A stretch of 17,023 nt of DNA from an uncultured Pseudomonadota bacterium (GTDB lineage Bacteria > Lernaellota > Lernaellaia > Lernaellales > Lernaellaceae), in assembly GCA_937967875.1 (NCBI GenBank), contig CALBTQ010000805.1, positions 1 to 17,023 on the forward strand. The letters run 5' to 3'. The translations under genes and the position numbers were made by a program. Under the pieces are notes generated by a model that saw only the letters and a list, made by a program, of their open reading frames with translations, was not told the origin of the DNA and did not search any database. Positions 5,530 through 13,485 of the stretch are shown here, one piece after another. The first letter of the stretch is position 1. Every line of letters begins with the position of its first letter.

Positions 5530-7749
5530 TCAGGCTTGTCCGTCTGACCCTTGGTTGTCTACGGGAACGTCGAGTTTTTCCGCAACCGCTTCGGCGATGT
5601 CGAGCAAGCGGATGCACGACATCTTGTCTTCGCACTCGGTGCGCTTGGTCGCTTCGTCGAACATCATCATGCACAGCGGGCAGGCCGCGATGATGGTGTC
5701 CGCGCCGGCGTCCATCAGCTCGTCGGTGCGATTGAAGTTGATGCGGTTGATGCCCTTTTCGGGCTCGTAGTGCTCTTCCAGCCAGGCCCGGCCGCCGCCG
5801 CCGCCGCAGCAGAACGTCAGGTCGCCGCTGCGCGGAACTTCGACCATCTTGTAGCCGGCGGCTTTCAGCACGTCGCGCGGCTCGTCGATGATGTCGTTGT
5901 AGCGGGCCAGGAAGCAGGAATCGTGCAGCACGGCGGTGTGGCCGTTGCCGCCCTTCAGCTTGATCTTGCCGCTCTTGAGCAACTGGTCGAGCAGTTCGGT
6001 GTGGTGCACCACTTCCCACTTGAAGCCGAACTCCGGATACTCATGCTTGAGCGTGTTGAAGCCGTGCGGGCAGGTGGTGACCACCTTCTTGCCGGCGAAG
6101 GTCGGATCCATTTCGCATTCCTGCACGGTCGTCTTGAACATCGTGACCAGCGCTTGGAAGCTGGCCTCGTTGCCCAAGCGGCGGATGCTGTCGCCGCAGC
6201 ACAGCTCCATCTCGCCGAGCACGGCGAAGTTGACGCCGGCCGCCTGCAGGATCTTCACGAACGCCTTGCCGATCTTGATCGCGCGCGGGTCGTAGCCGCC
6301 CATGCAGCCGACCCAGTACAGGTACTCGTAATCCGGATTGTCGAACACCGTGGGCACGCCCAGTTCGGCCGTCCAGGTCATCTTGTCGGACGGGTTCATG
6401 CCCCACGGGTTGGCGTTGGTGTCCATGTTCTTGAAGAAGTCCTTGCAGGCCTTCTCCGAATCGTCGAACTCCATCGCCAGTTCGCGCCGCATCTGGTTGA
6501 TCAGCGGCACGTGCTCGACGAACACCGGGCAGATGTTCACGCAGGCCATGCAGTTGGTGCAGTCCCACAGCACGACCGACTCGACCGACGCGTCGCCGGG
6601 TTCGCAGCCGTAGCAGGCCGCTTCGGCCGCCAGCAGGTACGGACCGCCCGCGCCGACTTCGGCCGCGGCCGCTTCGCCTTCGCCCTGGTTCACTTCGACG
6701 TTCTTGTCGCGCTGCTGCGCCCAACGGGCCAGCCAGTGGTCCTTGACGCTCTGCACGAACTTTTTCGGCGACAGGTGCTTGCCGGTGTTGTAGGCCGGGC
6801 ACTGATCCTGGCAGCGGCCGCACCGGGTGCAGGCGTCGGTCTGCAGGATTTCACGCCAGGTCAGGTCTTCGATCTTCTTGTAGCCCATCTCGACTTCTTC
6901 GCCGGCTTCCATGCGCTCCATCATGTTGGGGATGGAGGGCGTGAAGGCCTTCGGGCCCAGGCTGCGCGTGAAGATGTTGGCCAGGGTCGAGAAAATGTGC
7001 AGACCCTTGTTGAACGGCAGCACGGCGATGAAGACCATCGAGGCCAGCACGTGCACCGACCAGAACAGCTTGTGCAGCACTTCGGCGGCGCCGCCCTTGA
7101 AGAGCAGGGCCAGGCCGTAACCGACGAAGCTCGAAGCCTCGTAACCGGCGGCCTTGTGACCCATGACCACGCCGATGCGCGCGCCTTCGGTCAAAAAGCC
7201 GGTCAGCAGGATTACGAAGATCCAGGTGATCAGGCTGGCGTCGGTCTGCTGATTGTCCAGGCGATCGGGTTTCATCACATAGCGGCGGACCAGCGCCATG
7301 CCCAGGCCGACCAGCGCCAGCAGGCCGAACAGGTCGAGCATGAACGAGAACACGACGTAGAAGCCGCCGTGGATGAACTTGTTGCCGGTGATCAGGCGAT
7401 AGAAGTCCTCGTCCAACACGGTCAGCGCCGTGCCGATGAACAGGACGACAAAGCCCCAGAACAAAAAGAGGTGGAATATTCCCGGGAACGCTTCGCGCAC
7501 CACACGCAATTGCGCGATGCCGTAGCGCAGCAGCTCCATGATCCGCGCGCCGATATTGTCCAACGCGCCGGGGGCCGGGCGGCCCATCCGGTAGGCGCGG
7601 ATGCGCTGCCAGATGCCGTAGACAAAGGTGATTACCACCACGAGCGCGAGTGCGTAAATGATCCAGCGGGTGGCGGCCCAGAAACCGCCGTACATTTCCC
7701 ACATCGGCAGGCGTTCGATCCCGCTTTCCGCAATTTCGTGGGTGGGCAT
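5530..7749 (-). CDS. Membrane Fe-S oxidoreductase, HdrD-like; ETF:(mena)quinone oxidoreductase type (EMO)
   Basis: A 739-residue fusion. Residues ~25-250 hold about six membrane helices of the nitrate reductase gamma / cytochrome b type. Two 4Fe-4S clusters follow: CxxCxxCxxxCP at C307/C310/C313/C317 and C397/C400/C403/C407. Two CCG domains come next, as in heterodisulfide reductase subunit D: C482, CC517-518 and C560; then C612, CC647-648, C690 and C693. The start at 7749 has GAGGAG (7758-7763) upstream. Proteins of this architecture next to etfBA are known to pass electrons from ETF, and so from acyl-CoA dehydrogenases, to menaquinone in the membrane. It is the last gene of the operon, 74 bp after etfA, and is followed by a strong terminator. 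A Glu/Ala-rich linker (~351-368) sits between the two ferredoxin motifs. All expected Cys ligands are present, so it looks functional. Confidence 0.9.
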   Translation of the reverse strand: MPTHEIAESGIERLPMWEMYGGFWAATRWIIYALALVVVITFVYGIWQRIRAYRMGRPAPGALDNIGARIMELLRYGIAQLRVVREAFPGIFHLFLFWGFVVLFIGTALTVLDEDFYRLITGNKFIHGGFYVVFSFMLDLFGLLALVGLGMALVRRYVMKPDRLDNQQTDASLITWIFVILLTGFLTEGARIGVVMGHKAAGYEASSFVGYGLALLFKGGAAEVLHKLFWSVHVLASMVFIAVLPFNKGLHIFSTLANIFTRSLGPKAFTPSIPNMMERMEAGEEVEMGYKKIEDLTWREILQTDACTRCGRCQDQCPAYNTGKHLSPKKFVQSVKDHWLARWAQQRDKNVEVNQGEGEAAAAEVGAGGPYLLAAEAACYGCEPGDASVESVVLWDCTNCMACVNICPVFVEHVPLINQMRRELAMEFDDSEKACKDFFKNMDTNANPWGMNPSDKMTWTAELGVPTVFDNPDYEYLYWVGCMGGYDPRAIKIGKAFVKILQAAGVNFAVLGEMELCCGDSIRRLGNEASFQALVTMFKTTVQECEMDPTFAGKKVVTTCPHGFNTLKHEYPEFGFKWEVVHHTELLDQLLKSGKIKLKGGNGHTAVLHDSCFLARYNDIIDEPRDVLKAAGYKMVEVPRSGDLTFCCGGGGGRAWLEEHYEPEKGINRINFNRTDELMDAGADTIIAACPLCMMMFDEATKRTECEDKMSCIRLLDIAEAVAEKLDVPVDNQGSDGQA

Positions 7750-7781
7750 TCTCGATACTCCTCTAACGGTTCGGTTGAGCG

Positions 7782-7811
7782 CCGGAGGCGGAGACCTTTC
7801 TCCGCCCCCGG
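7782..7811 (-). other. Intercistronic hairpin between etfA and the Fe-S oxidoreductase gene
   Basis: CCGG-GGCGGAG and CTCCGCC-CCGG arms (7782-7793 and 7800-7811) pair with one A/C mismatch and a 6-nt loop. There is no U-run, so it is more likely an mRNA stability or partial attenuation element than a terminator. Confidence 0.5.
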
Positions 7812-7823
7812 ATTACTTCGTCA

Positions 7824-8789
7824 TTAACCGAGCAGTTTCTTGAACTCGTTGGCGAACAGCGGCACGGCCTCGAACAGATCGCCCACGATGCCGTAATCGG
7901 CGACCTGGAAGATCGGCGCTTCTTCGTCCTTGTTGACGGCCACGATCACCTTGGAGGTGCGCATGCCGGCCAGGTGCTGAATCGCGCCGCTGATGCCGAA
8001 GGCCATGTACAGGCTCGGGTTGACGACCTTGCCGGTCTGCCCGACCTGCATCGACTGATCGGCGTAACCGGCGTCCACGGCCGCGCGGGAAGCGCCGACC
8101 GAAGCGCCCAGCACGTCGGCCAGGTCTTCGAGGATCTTGAAGTTCGCTTTTTCCTTCATGCCGCGACCGCCGGAGACGATCACGTTGGCTTCGGTCAGGT
8201 CCGGACGCGAGGAAGCCGCGGCCAGGATCTCAGTGATCTGGGCTTTGGGAGCGCCCATGTCGGCCGAAGCGGGAGCCTCAGCGGCCGCCGCGCCGCCGCC
8301 CGCGCCCGGATCCAGAACGTTCGGGCGAACGGTGGCGAAAGCCGGAGCGGCGGTGAAGCCGATTTCGGTAAAGGCTTTGCCGGCGAAGACGGGCCGCTTG
8401 GCGATGAAGTTCGCGCCGTCCATGCGGAAGCCGACGATGTCGCTGGCCAGGCCCACGCCCAATTTGGCGGCCAGGCGCGGCGCCAGGTCTTTGCCGGTCG
8501 CGGTCGCGCCCATCAGCACGACGGCCGGATTCTCGGCTTTGACGATGGCCGCGGCGATGGTCGCCCAGCCTTCCACGTTGTATTTATCGACGCCGTCGGC
8601 GACCAGCACTTTGGTCGCGCCGTAGGCGCCCAGTTTCGCGCCGACGCCCGCCAGCCCGGAGCCGATCGCCGCGGCGATGACCGCGCCACCGGTTCCGGCC
8701 GCGATGTCTTTGGCGGCGTTGAGCATCTCATAGCTGACTTTTTTCGGTTCTGAACCTTTCAGTTCAGCGAAAACCAAAACGTTCGACAT
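7824..8789 (-). CDS. etfA: Electron transfer flavoprotein alpha subunit
   Basis: 321 residues, the usual length of EtfA. The N-terminal half is the ETF nucleotide-fold domain ([30 protein letters not shown] at ~94-111). An Ala/Gly/Pro linker (~160-180) leads to the C-terminal FAD domain: VSGGRGM (205-211), then [17 protein letters not shown] (260-276) and [20 protein letters not shown] (281-300), which fit the EtfA signature. It pairs with EtfB to carry electrons from acyl-CoA dehydrogenases; FAD sits mainly in this subunit. ATG 8789 has AAGGAGA (8797-8803) as ribosome site. It lies 42 bp downstream of etfB in the same operon, with a small CCTGG/CCAGG hairpin (8810-8824) in the gap. Absence of cysteines or extra flavin motifs gives no sign of a bifurcating fusion, but bifurcation cannot be excluded by eye. 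Confidence 0.96.
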   Translation of the reverse strand: MSNVLVFAELKGSEPKKVSYEMLNAAKDIAAGTGGAVIAAAIGSGLAGVGAKLGAYGATKVLVADGVDKYNVEGWATIAAAIVKAENPAVVLMGATATGKDLAPRLAAKLGVGLASDIVGFRMDGANFIAKRPVFAGKAFTEIGFTAAPAFATVRPNVLDPGAGGGAAAAEAPASADMGAPKAQITEILAAASSRPDLTEANVIVSGGRGMKEKANFKILEDLADVLGASVGASRAAVDAGYADQSMQVGQTGKVVNPSLYMAFGISGAIQHLAGMRTSKVIVAVNKDEEAPIFQVADYGIVGDLFEAVPLFANEFKKLLG

Positions 8790-8831
8790 TGACTCATCTC
8801 CTTATCGAACCTGGCTGAACCAGGGGTACAG

Positions 8832-9611
8832 TTAGATGACTTTGGCCTCTTCGCGAAGCAACTTGGCGACCTGGGCCACCAAATCGGCCAATTCGCCGCC
8901 CTTGAACACTTTGCCCGCGGCGCGCGGCGCCGGCAGCGACCAGCCGATGACTTTCGTCTTGTTCTGGTCCGCGCCCGAACCGACTTCGGCGCCCGTCTTC
9001 TTGGCCAACGGCTTACGTTTGGCTTTCATGATGCCCGGCAGGCTGGCGTAACGGGGCTCGTTGATGCCCTTGGTCGCCGTGACGATCGCCGGAGCCTGGC
9101 ACTGCCACACTTCCTTCGCGCCGCCTTCGATGTCGCGGAACGCTTTGATCGCGCCGCCTTCGACTTCCAGCTTGGAAACCACGGTCACCTGCGGAATGTT
9201 CAGGAATTCGGCGACCATCTGCGGCACCGCCGCCATGTCGTCGTCGACCGCCTGCTTGCCGCACAGGATCAGGCCGTATTCCATGCCCTGCAGCGCGCCG
9301 GCCAAACCCTTGGCCACGGCAAACGCGTCGGCGCCGTCGAATCCGGCGTCTTCCACGTGCACCGCATCGTCCGCGCCCATCGCCAACGCCGTGCGGATCG
9401 CTTCCTCGGCGCGCTTGGGGCCGATCGACAGCACGGTCACTTTCGCCGCTTTGCCGGCCTCTTTGATCTTCAGGGCTTCTTCCACACCGTACTCATCGTA
9501 AGGGTTCAGGACCCATTTGATGCCTTCCGCGTCGAAGTTGCTGTTGTCGCCCAGCAACTTGATCTTGCTTTCGGTGTCCGGCACCTGTTTGCACAAGACA
9601 ACGATATTCAC
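8832..9611 (-). CDS. etfB: Electron transfer flavoprotein beta subunit
   Basis: 259 residues, full length. Diagnostic segments are CKQVPDTES (7-15), NPYDEYGVEEALKIKE (36-51), ALAMGADDAVHV (75-86), CGKQAVDDDMAAVPQMVAE (117-135, the AMP/FAD-contacting region) and TATKGINEPRYASLPGIMKA (178-197, the EtfB recognition-loop signature that contacts the dehydrogenase partner). The start codon is GTG at 9611, five bases after a perfect AAGGAGGT (9617-9624); no ATG competes. It forms the heterodimer with EtfA encoded just downstream. The 65-bp gap from the regulator gene and the shared strand imply one transcript. The acyl-CoA dehydrogenases it serves are not in this window. Confidence 0.96.
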   Translation of the reverse strand: MNIVVLCKQVPDTESKIKLLGDNSNFDAEGIKWVLNPYDEYGVEEALKIKEAGKAAKVTVLSIGPKRAEEAIRTALAMGADDAVHVEDAGFDGADAFAVAKGLAGALQGMEYGLILCGKQAVDDDMAAVPQMVAEFLNIPQVTVVSKLEVEGGAIKAFRDIEGGAKEVWQCQAPAIVTATKGINEPRYASLPGIMKAKRKPLAKKTGAEVGSGADQNKTKVIGWSLPAPRAAGKVFKGGELADLVAQVAKLLREEAKVI

Positions 9612-9676
9612 AACAAACCTCCTTGAATCGTTCGAGTGTTAATCCGTATACGCCAGCCGACCCCCCCAATTGGCGG

Positions 9677-10306
9677 TCAGGCCTTTAATCCCCGAATAAA
9701 GGTCTCCGTCGACTGCTCGATGAGCGTCATCACGTCGTACTTGGGCTTGGGCGCGAGCACCAGGTAGATGACCAGCTCGTCCAACGCGCCGAACAGCGCG
9801 CGCTTGATCACCCCCGGCTGCAACTCCGCCCGGAATACGCCCTTGTCTTTCCCTTCGCGAATGATGCGGCTGACGATGTTGAGGTACTCGGAAAATTTGC
9901 GCGGTACGTATTCCTTCATGAACTTGTGGCTCTGGCGCAACTCGACGCTGACCACCTCGGCCAGCGCGCGGTTTTTCTCCATCATCTCCATGTGCAGCTT
10001 GATGAAGACGCGCAGCTTCTGCTCGGGATCCTCGATCGGATCGAGAATCTCGCTGAATTCGGCGATGATCTCCTCCAGGCGCTCCTCGAACACCTTGATC
10101 AGAATGTCGTCCTTGTTCTTGAAGTAAAGGTAGATCGTGCCGTCGGCCACTCCCGCCTCTTTGGCGATCTGGCTGATTTTCGAGTTGTGGAAGCCGTTTT
10201 TCGCAAAAACTTTGATCGCCGCCTTCAGGATTTTCTCGTGCTTATCCTTGTTGGCGTTGCGCCCTTTGCCCGCCGAATTTTTATTGAGTTGACTCATCGA
10301 GTCCAT
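9677..10306 (-). CDS. TetR-family regulator, FadR-like (acyl-CoA responsive)
   Basis: A 209-residue TetR repressor from ATG 10306, with AAGGCGGG just upstream; ATG 10297 is also possible, while the longest frame opens with TTG at 10333 and is unlikely. The N-terminal DNA-binding domain (residues ~22-68) reads KILKAAIKVFAKNGFHNSKI, then SQIAKEAGVADGTIYLYFKN. This is very close to my memory of Bacillus subtilis FadR (YsiA), which represses fatty-acid degradation genes including etfBA and releases DNA on binding long-chain acyl-CoA. The C-terminal helices (ELRQSHKFMKEY, FGALDELVIYLVLAPKPKYD) also follow that family. It heads the operon with etfB and etfA. A FadR-type operator lies over its own promoter (10436-10453), so autoregulation and fatty-acid induction are likely. 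Ligand assignment is inference from family and context. Confidence 0.9.
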   Translation of the reverse strand: MDSMSQLNKNSAGKGRNANKDKHEKILKAAIKVFAKNGFHNSKISQIAKEAGVADGTIYLYFKNKDDILIKVFEERLEEIIAEFSEILDPIEDPEQKLRVFIKLHMEMMEKNRALAEVVSVELRQSHKFMKEYVPRKFSEYLNIVSRIIREGKDKGVFRAELQPGVIKRALFGALDELVIYLVLAPKPKYDVMTLIEQSTETFIRGLKA

Positions 10307-10435
10307 GCCCGCCTTGTGTATCGTTAAAAGCAAAAAACCCCGTTGCCATCAACATCAAACCGATGGGTTGGTGGGACCTTGCTTTTCCTGGTTTGAGGAT
10401 AAATACAACTCAGTGTCGGTCGCGTGCCCACACAA

Positions 10436-10453
10436 TGAATGAACCTTCACTCA
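10436..10453 (-). promoter_or_regulatory. FadR-type operator, TGAATGA-N4-TCACTCA
   Basis: The 18-bp site matches the Bacillus FadR consensus TGAATGA-N4-TCATTCA at 13 of 14 fixed positions (C for T at 10450). It lies two bases downstream of the predicted -10 box of the regulator operon, covering the expected start of transcription. Confidence 0.8.
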
Positions 10454-10455
10454 GT

Positions 10456-10484
10456 AAGCTACCACCGCCATTTAAAGGTGTCAA
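10456..10484 (-). promoter_or_regulatory. Sigma70-type promoter of the regulator-etfBA operon
   Basis: On the minus strand TTGACA (10479-10484) is a perfect -35 hexamer, and TAGCTT (10456-10461) follows after 17 bp as a weak -10. Predicted +1 falls near 10449, inside the operator. The leader to ATG 10306 would be about 140 nt. Confidence 0.65.
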
Positions 10485-10720
10485 GAACGTTTTAACTTGC
10501 CGATCCGAAATTTGTTTCCGCTTTCGGCCGCCCTCCGGCCAAGCGCTTGATATATATCGCGAAATGATCACTTGTGTAAAATTGAGCGCCCGCCCCGGCA
10601 CAGTCTCCCTCCGCCGTTTTTTTCCGGCAGCGCAAGCGCCCGAGTCGGGCAAAATCAGAAGGATTTTCCGCCACGTTCGGGGTCGTGAGAAAACAGTTTC
10701 TTTCGGCAGGGCATTGCGCG

Positions 10721-10788
10721 TATAATGGCGCGCCGCACCGGGACTTGCCGGATTTCGCGGAAACGAGTTTAATGATTGAACTCAATCA
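10721..10788 (+). promoter_or_regulatory. Candidate -10 box and palindrome upstream of the 10828 gene
   Basis: A perfect TATAAT lies at 10721-10726, but the -35 region (around 10697-10703) is poor. Downstream, TGATTGA-AC-TCAATCA (10773-10788) is a perfect 7-bp inverted repeat placed in the leader, suitable for a dimeric repressor. Both are by-eye calls. Confidence 0.45.
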
Positions 10789-10827
10789 ATCGAAAACGCG
10801 TCTAACCAGGCAGGAGCGAACGAGTCG

Positions 10828-11424
10828 ATGTCGGCAAACTTGACCGATGCTTTGGACAAAATCGAAGTGAAGCTGCGCGAGCTCAAGCGAGACTACGAGC
10901 TGTACTTTAAAGGTGAGTTGCGTCGTGAACCGATCAACGACCGCACGAAATTGCAGAACGCGCTCAACAAGCTGCTGGGCATGCACATGGCCAACACCTC
11001 GCTCAAGTTCCGCGCCGCCACGCTGTCCAACTCGTTCCAGGCCGCCTGCCGCTATTTCGACCGCATCACCTTTCAAATCGAAACCGGCACCTACAAGCCG
11101 GATCAATTCAAAGCCGACATGCGCGTCGGACGCTTCAATCCCGATTCCCGCGAGGTCGAGCGCCCCGCCTTTGAGCCGCCCAAGAGGCCCGCAGGCGCCC
11201 CGGCGGGCGAAGATTCGGCTCAGGACAAGCGCCTGCGCAACCTGTATCAGCAATTCATCGAGGCCCGCCGCGTTACCGGCGAAGACACCGGCGTCAGTTT
11301 CCAGGCCTTCAAACGCTCGGTGGACAAAAGCCGGCCGTCGTTGGAAAGCAAACACGGAAACAAACTCCGCTACAAGGTTGTCATCGAAGACAATCGCGCC
11401 AAGCTCAAGGGCTACTCCAGCTAG
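10828..11424 (+). CDS. Conserved hypothetical protein, possibly MXAN_5187 C-terminal-domain-like
   Basis: 198 residues, no signal peptide or membrane helix, so cytoplasmic. ATG 10828 has AGGAG at 10812-10816. The N-terminal part (1-50) is helical and charged (LTDALDKIEVKLRELKRDYELY). The middle (~95-130) is a Pro/Arg-rich linker (FEPPKRPAGAPAGED). The C-terminal 65 residues (LRNLYQQFIEARRVTGED, then VSFQAFKRSVDKSRPSLESK and YKVVIEDNRAKLKGY) resemble a domain annotated in Myxococcota as MXAN_5187 C-terminal; I recall it only from its pattern, so this is tentative. It is 26 bp upstream of the FGE-like gene and probably co-transcribed with it. Function unknown. Confidence 0.65.
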   Translation: MSANLTDALDKIEVKLRELKRDYELYFKGELRREPINDRTKLQNALNKLLGMHMANTSLKFRAATLSNSFQAACRYFDRITFQIETGTYKPDQFKADMRVGRFNPDSREVERPAFEPPKRPAGAPAGEDSAQDKRLRNLYQQFIEARRVTGEDTGVSFQAFKRSVDKSRPSLESKHGNKLRYKVVIEDNRAKLKGYSS

Positions 11425-11450
11425 CGCCCCCCATTCAAGGTATTAATGCC

Positions 11451-13091
11451 ATGCGCCTTCGCACCGTCGCCGTTTATATATCGATCCTCACCGCGTTGTT
11501 GTTGCTCGCGCGCGACGGTTGGCGGGCCGCGACGGCCTCGACGCCGCCGCCGATCGGGCACATCTCCAAGATCATCGACTATCCGCTTGTGAAAATTCCG
11601 GCCGGACGTTTTCTGCAAGGATCGCCCGACGACGAACGCGGCCACGACAACGGCGAAGCCCCGCAGCACTGGGTGAAGATCTCCAACGACTTCCTGCTGG
11701 GCGCGACCGAAGTCACCCAGGCGCAGTGGCAGATCGTGATGAGCGCCACGCCCAGCGCCAATTACGCCTGCGGCCCCGATTGCCCGGTCGACAACGTCTC
11801 GTGGCTGGACGCGATGCTCTTTTGCAATCGCCTGTCAAAACTCGAAGGCTTCAAACCCTGCTACTTCCTCGACGACGGCGAGGTGCGCTGGAACCAGGGC
11901 TGCGACGGCTACCGCCTGCCCACCGAAGCCGAGTGGGAATACGCCGCGCGCGCCGGCGGCGAACGGGCCTTCGCCTCCGGCAAATGCCTGTCGACCGACG
12001 AGGCCAACTACAACGGCCTCTCGCCGCTGGGCAAATGCCCCGAAGGCTTGGACCGCAACGGCCCGCTGCGCGCGGGCTCGCTGTGCCCCAACGCCTGGGG
12101 CCTGCACGACATGCACGGCAACGTCAAGGAATGGGTGTGGGATTGGTACGGCGATTATCCCGATCTGCCGCAAAGCGATCCCCTCGGCCCGGCCGGCGGC
12201 GTGGCCCGCGTGTTTCGCGGCGGCAGTTGGGCGATGGGCGCGGAATATTGCCGCGCGGCCTACCGCGGCTACGACGGCCCCGAAGACGCCGACCGCGATC
12301 GCGGCCTGCGCCTGGCGCGCTCGCTGCAGGCCCCCAACGGTGAAAACGGCTCGCTGCTGTTCCCGCCCCGGCAATCCGCGCCCGCCTTGCCCGAACGCGA
12401 CGGCATGGTTCGTCTGCCGGGCGGCGAATACAAAATGGGCTGTTCGCCCGGCGATACGGCCTGCGAGGACAACGAGTATCCCGCGCACAACGTGACCGTC
12501 GGATCGTTCTGGCTCGACCGTAGCGAAACGACCAACGGCGATTATAAAAAGTGCGTCGCCGCCGGCGCCTGCAAAATGCCGTTGGACAGCCAATGGTATC
12601 TCGACCGGCCCGACGATCTGCCCGTGGTCGGCGTCACCTGGAACCAGGCCCACGCCTATTGCAAATGGGCCGACAAACGCCTGCCCACCGAAGCCGAGTG
12701 GGAGTTCGCCGCGCGCGCCGGCGCCGCCTGGCCGCTGTACGGGCCGCTCGACCAAATCGCCTGGCACGGCGGCAACAGCCAACGCCCGCAACGCGTGGCG
12801 CAAAAACGCGCCAATCCCTTCGGCCTGTACGACACGGTGGGCAACGCCGCCGAATGGGTCTCGGATTGGTACGACGAGGACACCTACGCCAATTCCGCTC
12901 CGCGCAATCCCTGGGGACCGCGCTCGGGCGTCTACAAAATCGCCCGCGGCGGCGGCTGGCGCGACCTGTCCCGACGCCTGCGCGCCTCCGGCCGCGTGCC
13001 GCGCAAACCGACCGACCGTGACGACGCCCTCGGCTTCCGCTGCGCCCGCGACGCCGTCGCGCTTGACTACCTGGGCCGCTATCTTTATTAG
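11451..13091 (+). CDS. Exported protein with two tandem FGE/SUMF1-type domains
   Basis: 546 residues with an N-terminal signal anchor (VAVYISILTALLLLA, 6-20) and two formylglycine-generating-enzyme-like domains (PF03781 type) at ~45-292 and ~316-535. Both carry the family signatures: GYRLPTEAEWEYAARAGG (153-170) and KRLPTEAEWEFAARAG (409-424); GLHDMHGNVKEWVWDWY (217-233) and GLYDTVGNAAEWVSDWY (458-474); FRGGSW and ARGGGW. Genuine FGE needs a copper-binding Cys pair near the end (YRCA and GFRCA). Domain 1 has GLRLARS with no such pair. Domain 2 keeps GFRCA (C531) but has LRAS instead of the first Cys. It is therefore probably not a sulfatase-modifying enzyme but a structural or ligand-binding C-type-lectin-like protein. 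ATG 11451 has a weak AAGG at 11437-11440. The last 12 codons are copied exactly 430 bp downstream. Confidence 0.88.
   Translation: MRLRTVAVYISILTALLLLARDGWRAATASTPPPIGHISKIIDYPLVKIPAGRFLQGSPDDERGHDNGEAPQHWVKISNDFLLGATEVTQAQWQIVMSATPSANYACGPDCPVDNVSWLDAMLFCNRLSKLEGFKPCYFLDDGEVRWNQGCDGYRLPTEAEWEYAARAGGERAFASGKCLSTDEANYNGLSPLGKCPEGLDRNGPLRAGSLCPNAWGLHDMHGNVKEWVWDWYGDYPDLPQSDPLGPAGGVARVFRGGSWAMGAEYCRAAYRGYDGPEDADRDRGLRLARSLQAPNGENGSLLFPPRQSAPALPERDGMVRLPGGEYKMGCSPGDTACEDNEYPAHNVTVGSFWLDRSETTNGDYKKCVAAGACKMPLDSQWYLDRPDDLPVVGVTWNQAHAYCKWADKRLPTEAEWEFAARAGAAWPLYGPLDQIAWHGGNSQRPQRVAQKRANPFGLYDTVGNAAEWVSDWYDEDTYANSAPRNPWGPRSGVYKIARGGGWRDLSRRLRASGRVPRKPTDRDDALGFRCARDAVALDYLGRYLY
13056..13091 (+). repeat. 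36-bp direct repeat, copy 1 (end of the FGE-like gene)
   Basis: Begins GTCGCGCTTGACTACC and ends CTATCTTTATTAG, including the TAG stop codon. It encodes the C-terminal VALDYLGRYLY. It is identical over 36 bases to 13486-13521. Confidence 0.95.
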
Positions 13092-13328
13092 CGATTTCCA
13101 GGGCTGTCGCCTTTCGCTCCCGACCATCCGCCTCTTCGGCGAGTGGCACTGTTTTGCGAGCGAATGCGAGCATAACAGTGAACAACGACAACACTGATAC
13201 ACCTCGCTTCGTTCGGCGAATCAGCGCCACGCGTCGTGGCTCGTGTGCCACACTTTTTGCGAAGCCAAAGGTGTGCTTTCCATAACAGTCGGCTCCATGT
13301 CTCCCAATTCGCAAGTCGGGAAGGCCGT

Positions 13329-13430
13329 CCCTCACCCCGGGCTGACGCCCGACCCGCTCCCACCGGGAGAGGGTAAGAATCGGCAGCCTGGACTCCCTTC
13401 TCCCCGTGGGAGAAGGGGCGGGGATGAGGG
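13329..13430. repeat. REP-like palindromic intergenic element
   Basis: Outer arms are CCCTCACCCC (13329-13338) and GGGATGAGGG (13421-13430). Inside, a CTCCC/GGGAG hairpin precedes a perfect 10-bp stem, CCCTTCTCCC-cgt-GGGAGAAGGG (13395-13417). This is the layout of common proteobacterial intergenic repeats with CCCTCACCC and GGGAGAGGG motifs. Confidence 0.7.
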
Positions 13431-13485
13431 CGACATACTGCTCCTCCGGGGCTTTGGCGGTCCGGGCGCCCCAATTTAGAAGCCG

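Larger units (their letters stand above)
10307..10827. other. Divergent regulatory intergenic region
   Basis: About 520 bp separate the minus-strand regulator operon from the plus-strand gene at 10828. It contains the operon promoter and operator (10436-10484), a -10-like element for the plus strand (10721-10726) and a palindrome (10773-10788). ORFs across it have no ribosome site or protein-like composition. Confidence 0.55.

Noticed and set aside
5551..7827. 758-aa plus-strand ORF opposite the Fe-S oxidoreductase
   Set aside because: It is rich in His, Ala, Val, Arg and Gln as expected of an antisense shadow in GC-rich DNA, and the minus frame has unmistakable Fe-S motifs.
9612..9676. Second FadR-like operator between the regulator and etfB
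   Set aside because: Only a loose TTGAATCGTTCGAGTG resemblance; the spacing and half-sites do not fit the consensus.
10307..10333. Extended TTG start for the TetR-family regulator
   Set aside because: No ribosome site fits the TTG, while ATG 10306 has AAGGCGGG upstream and the family N-terminus needs no extension.
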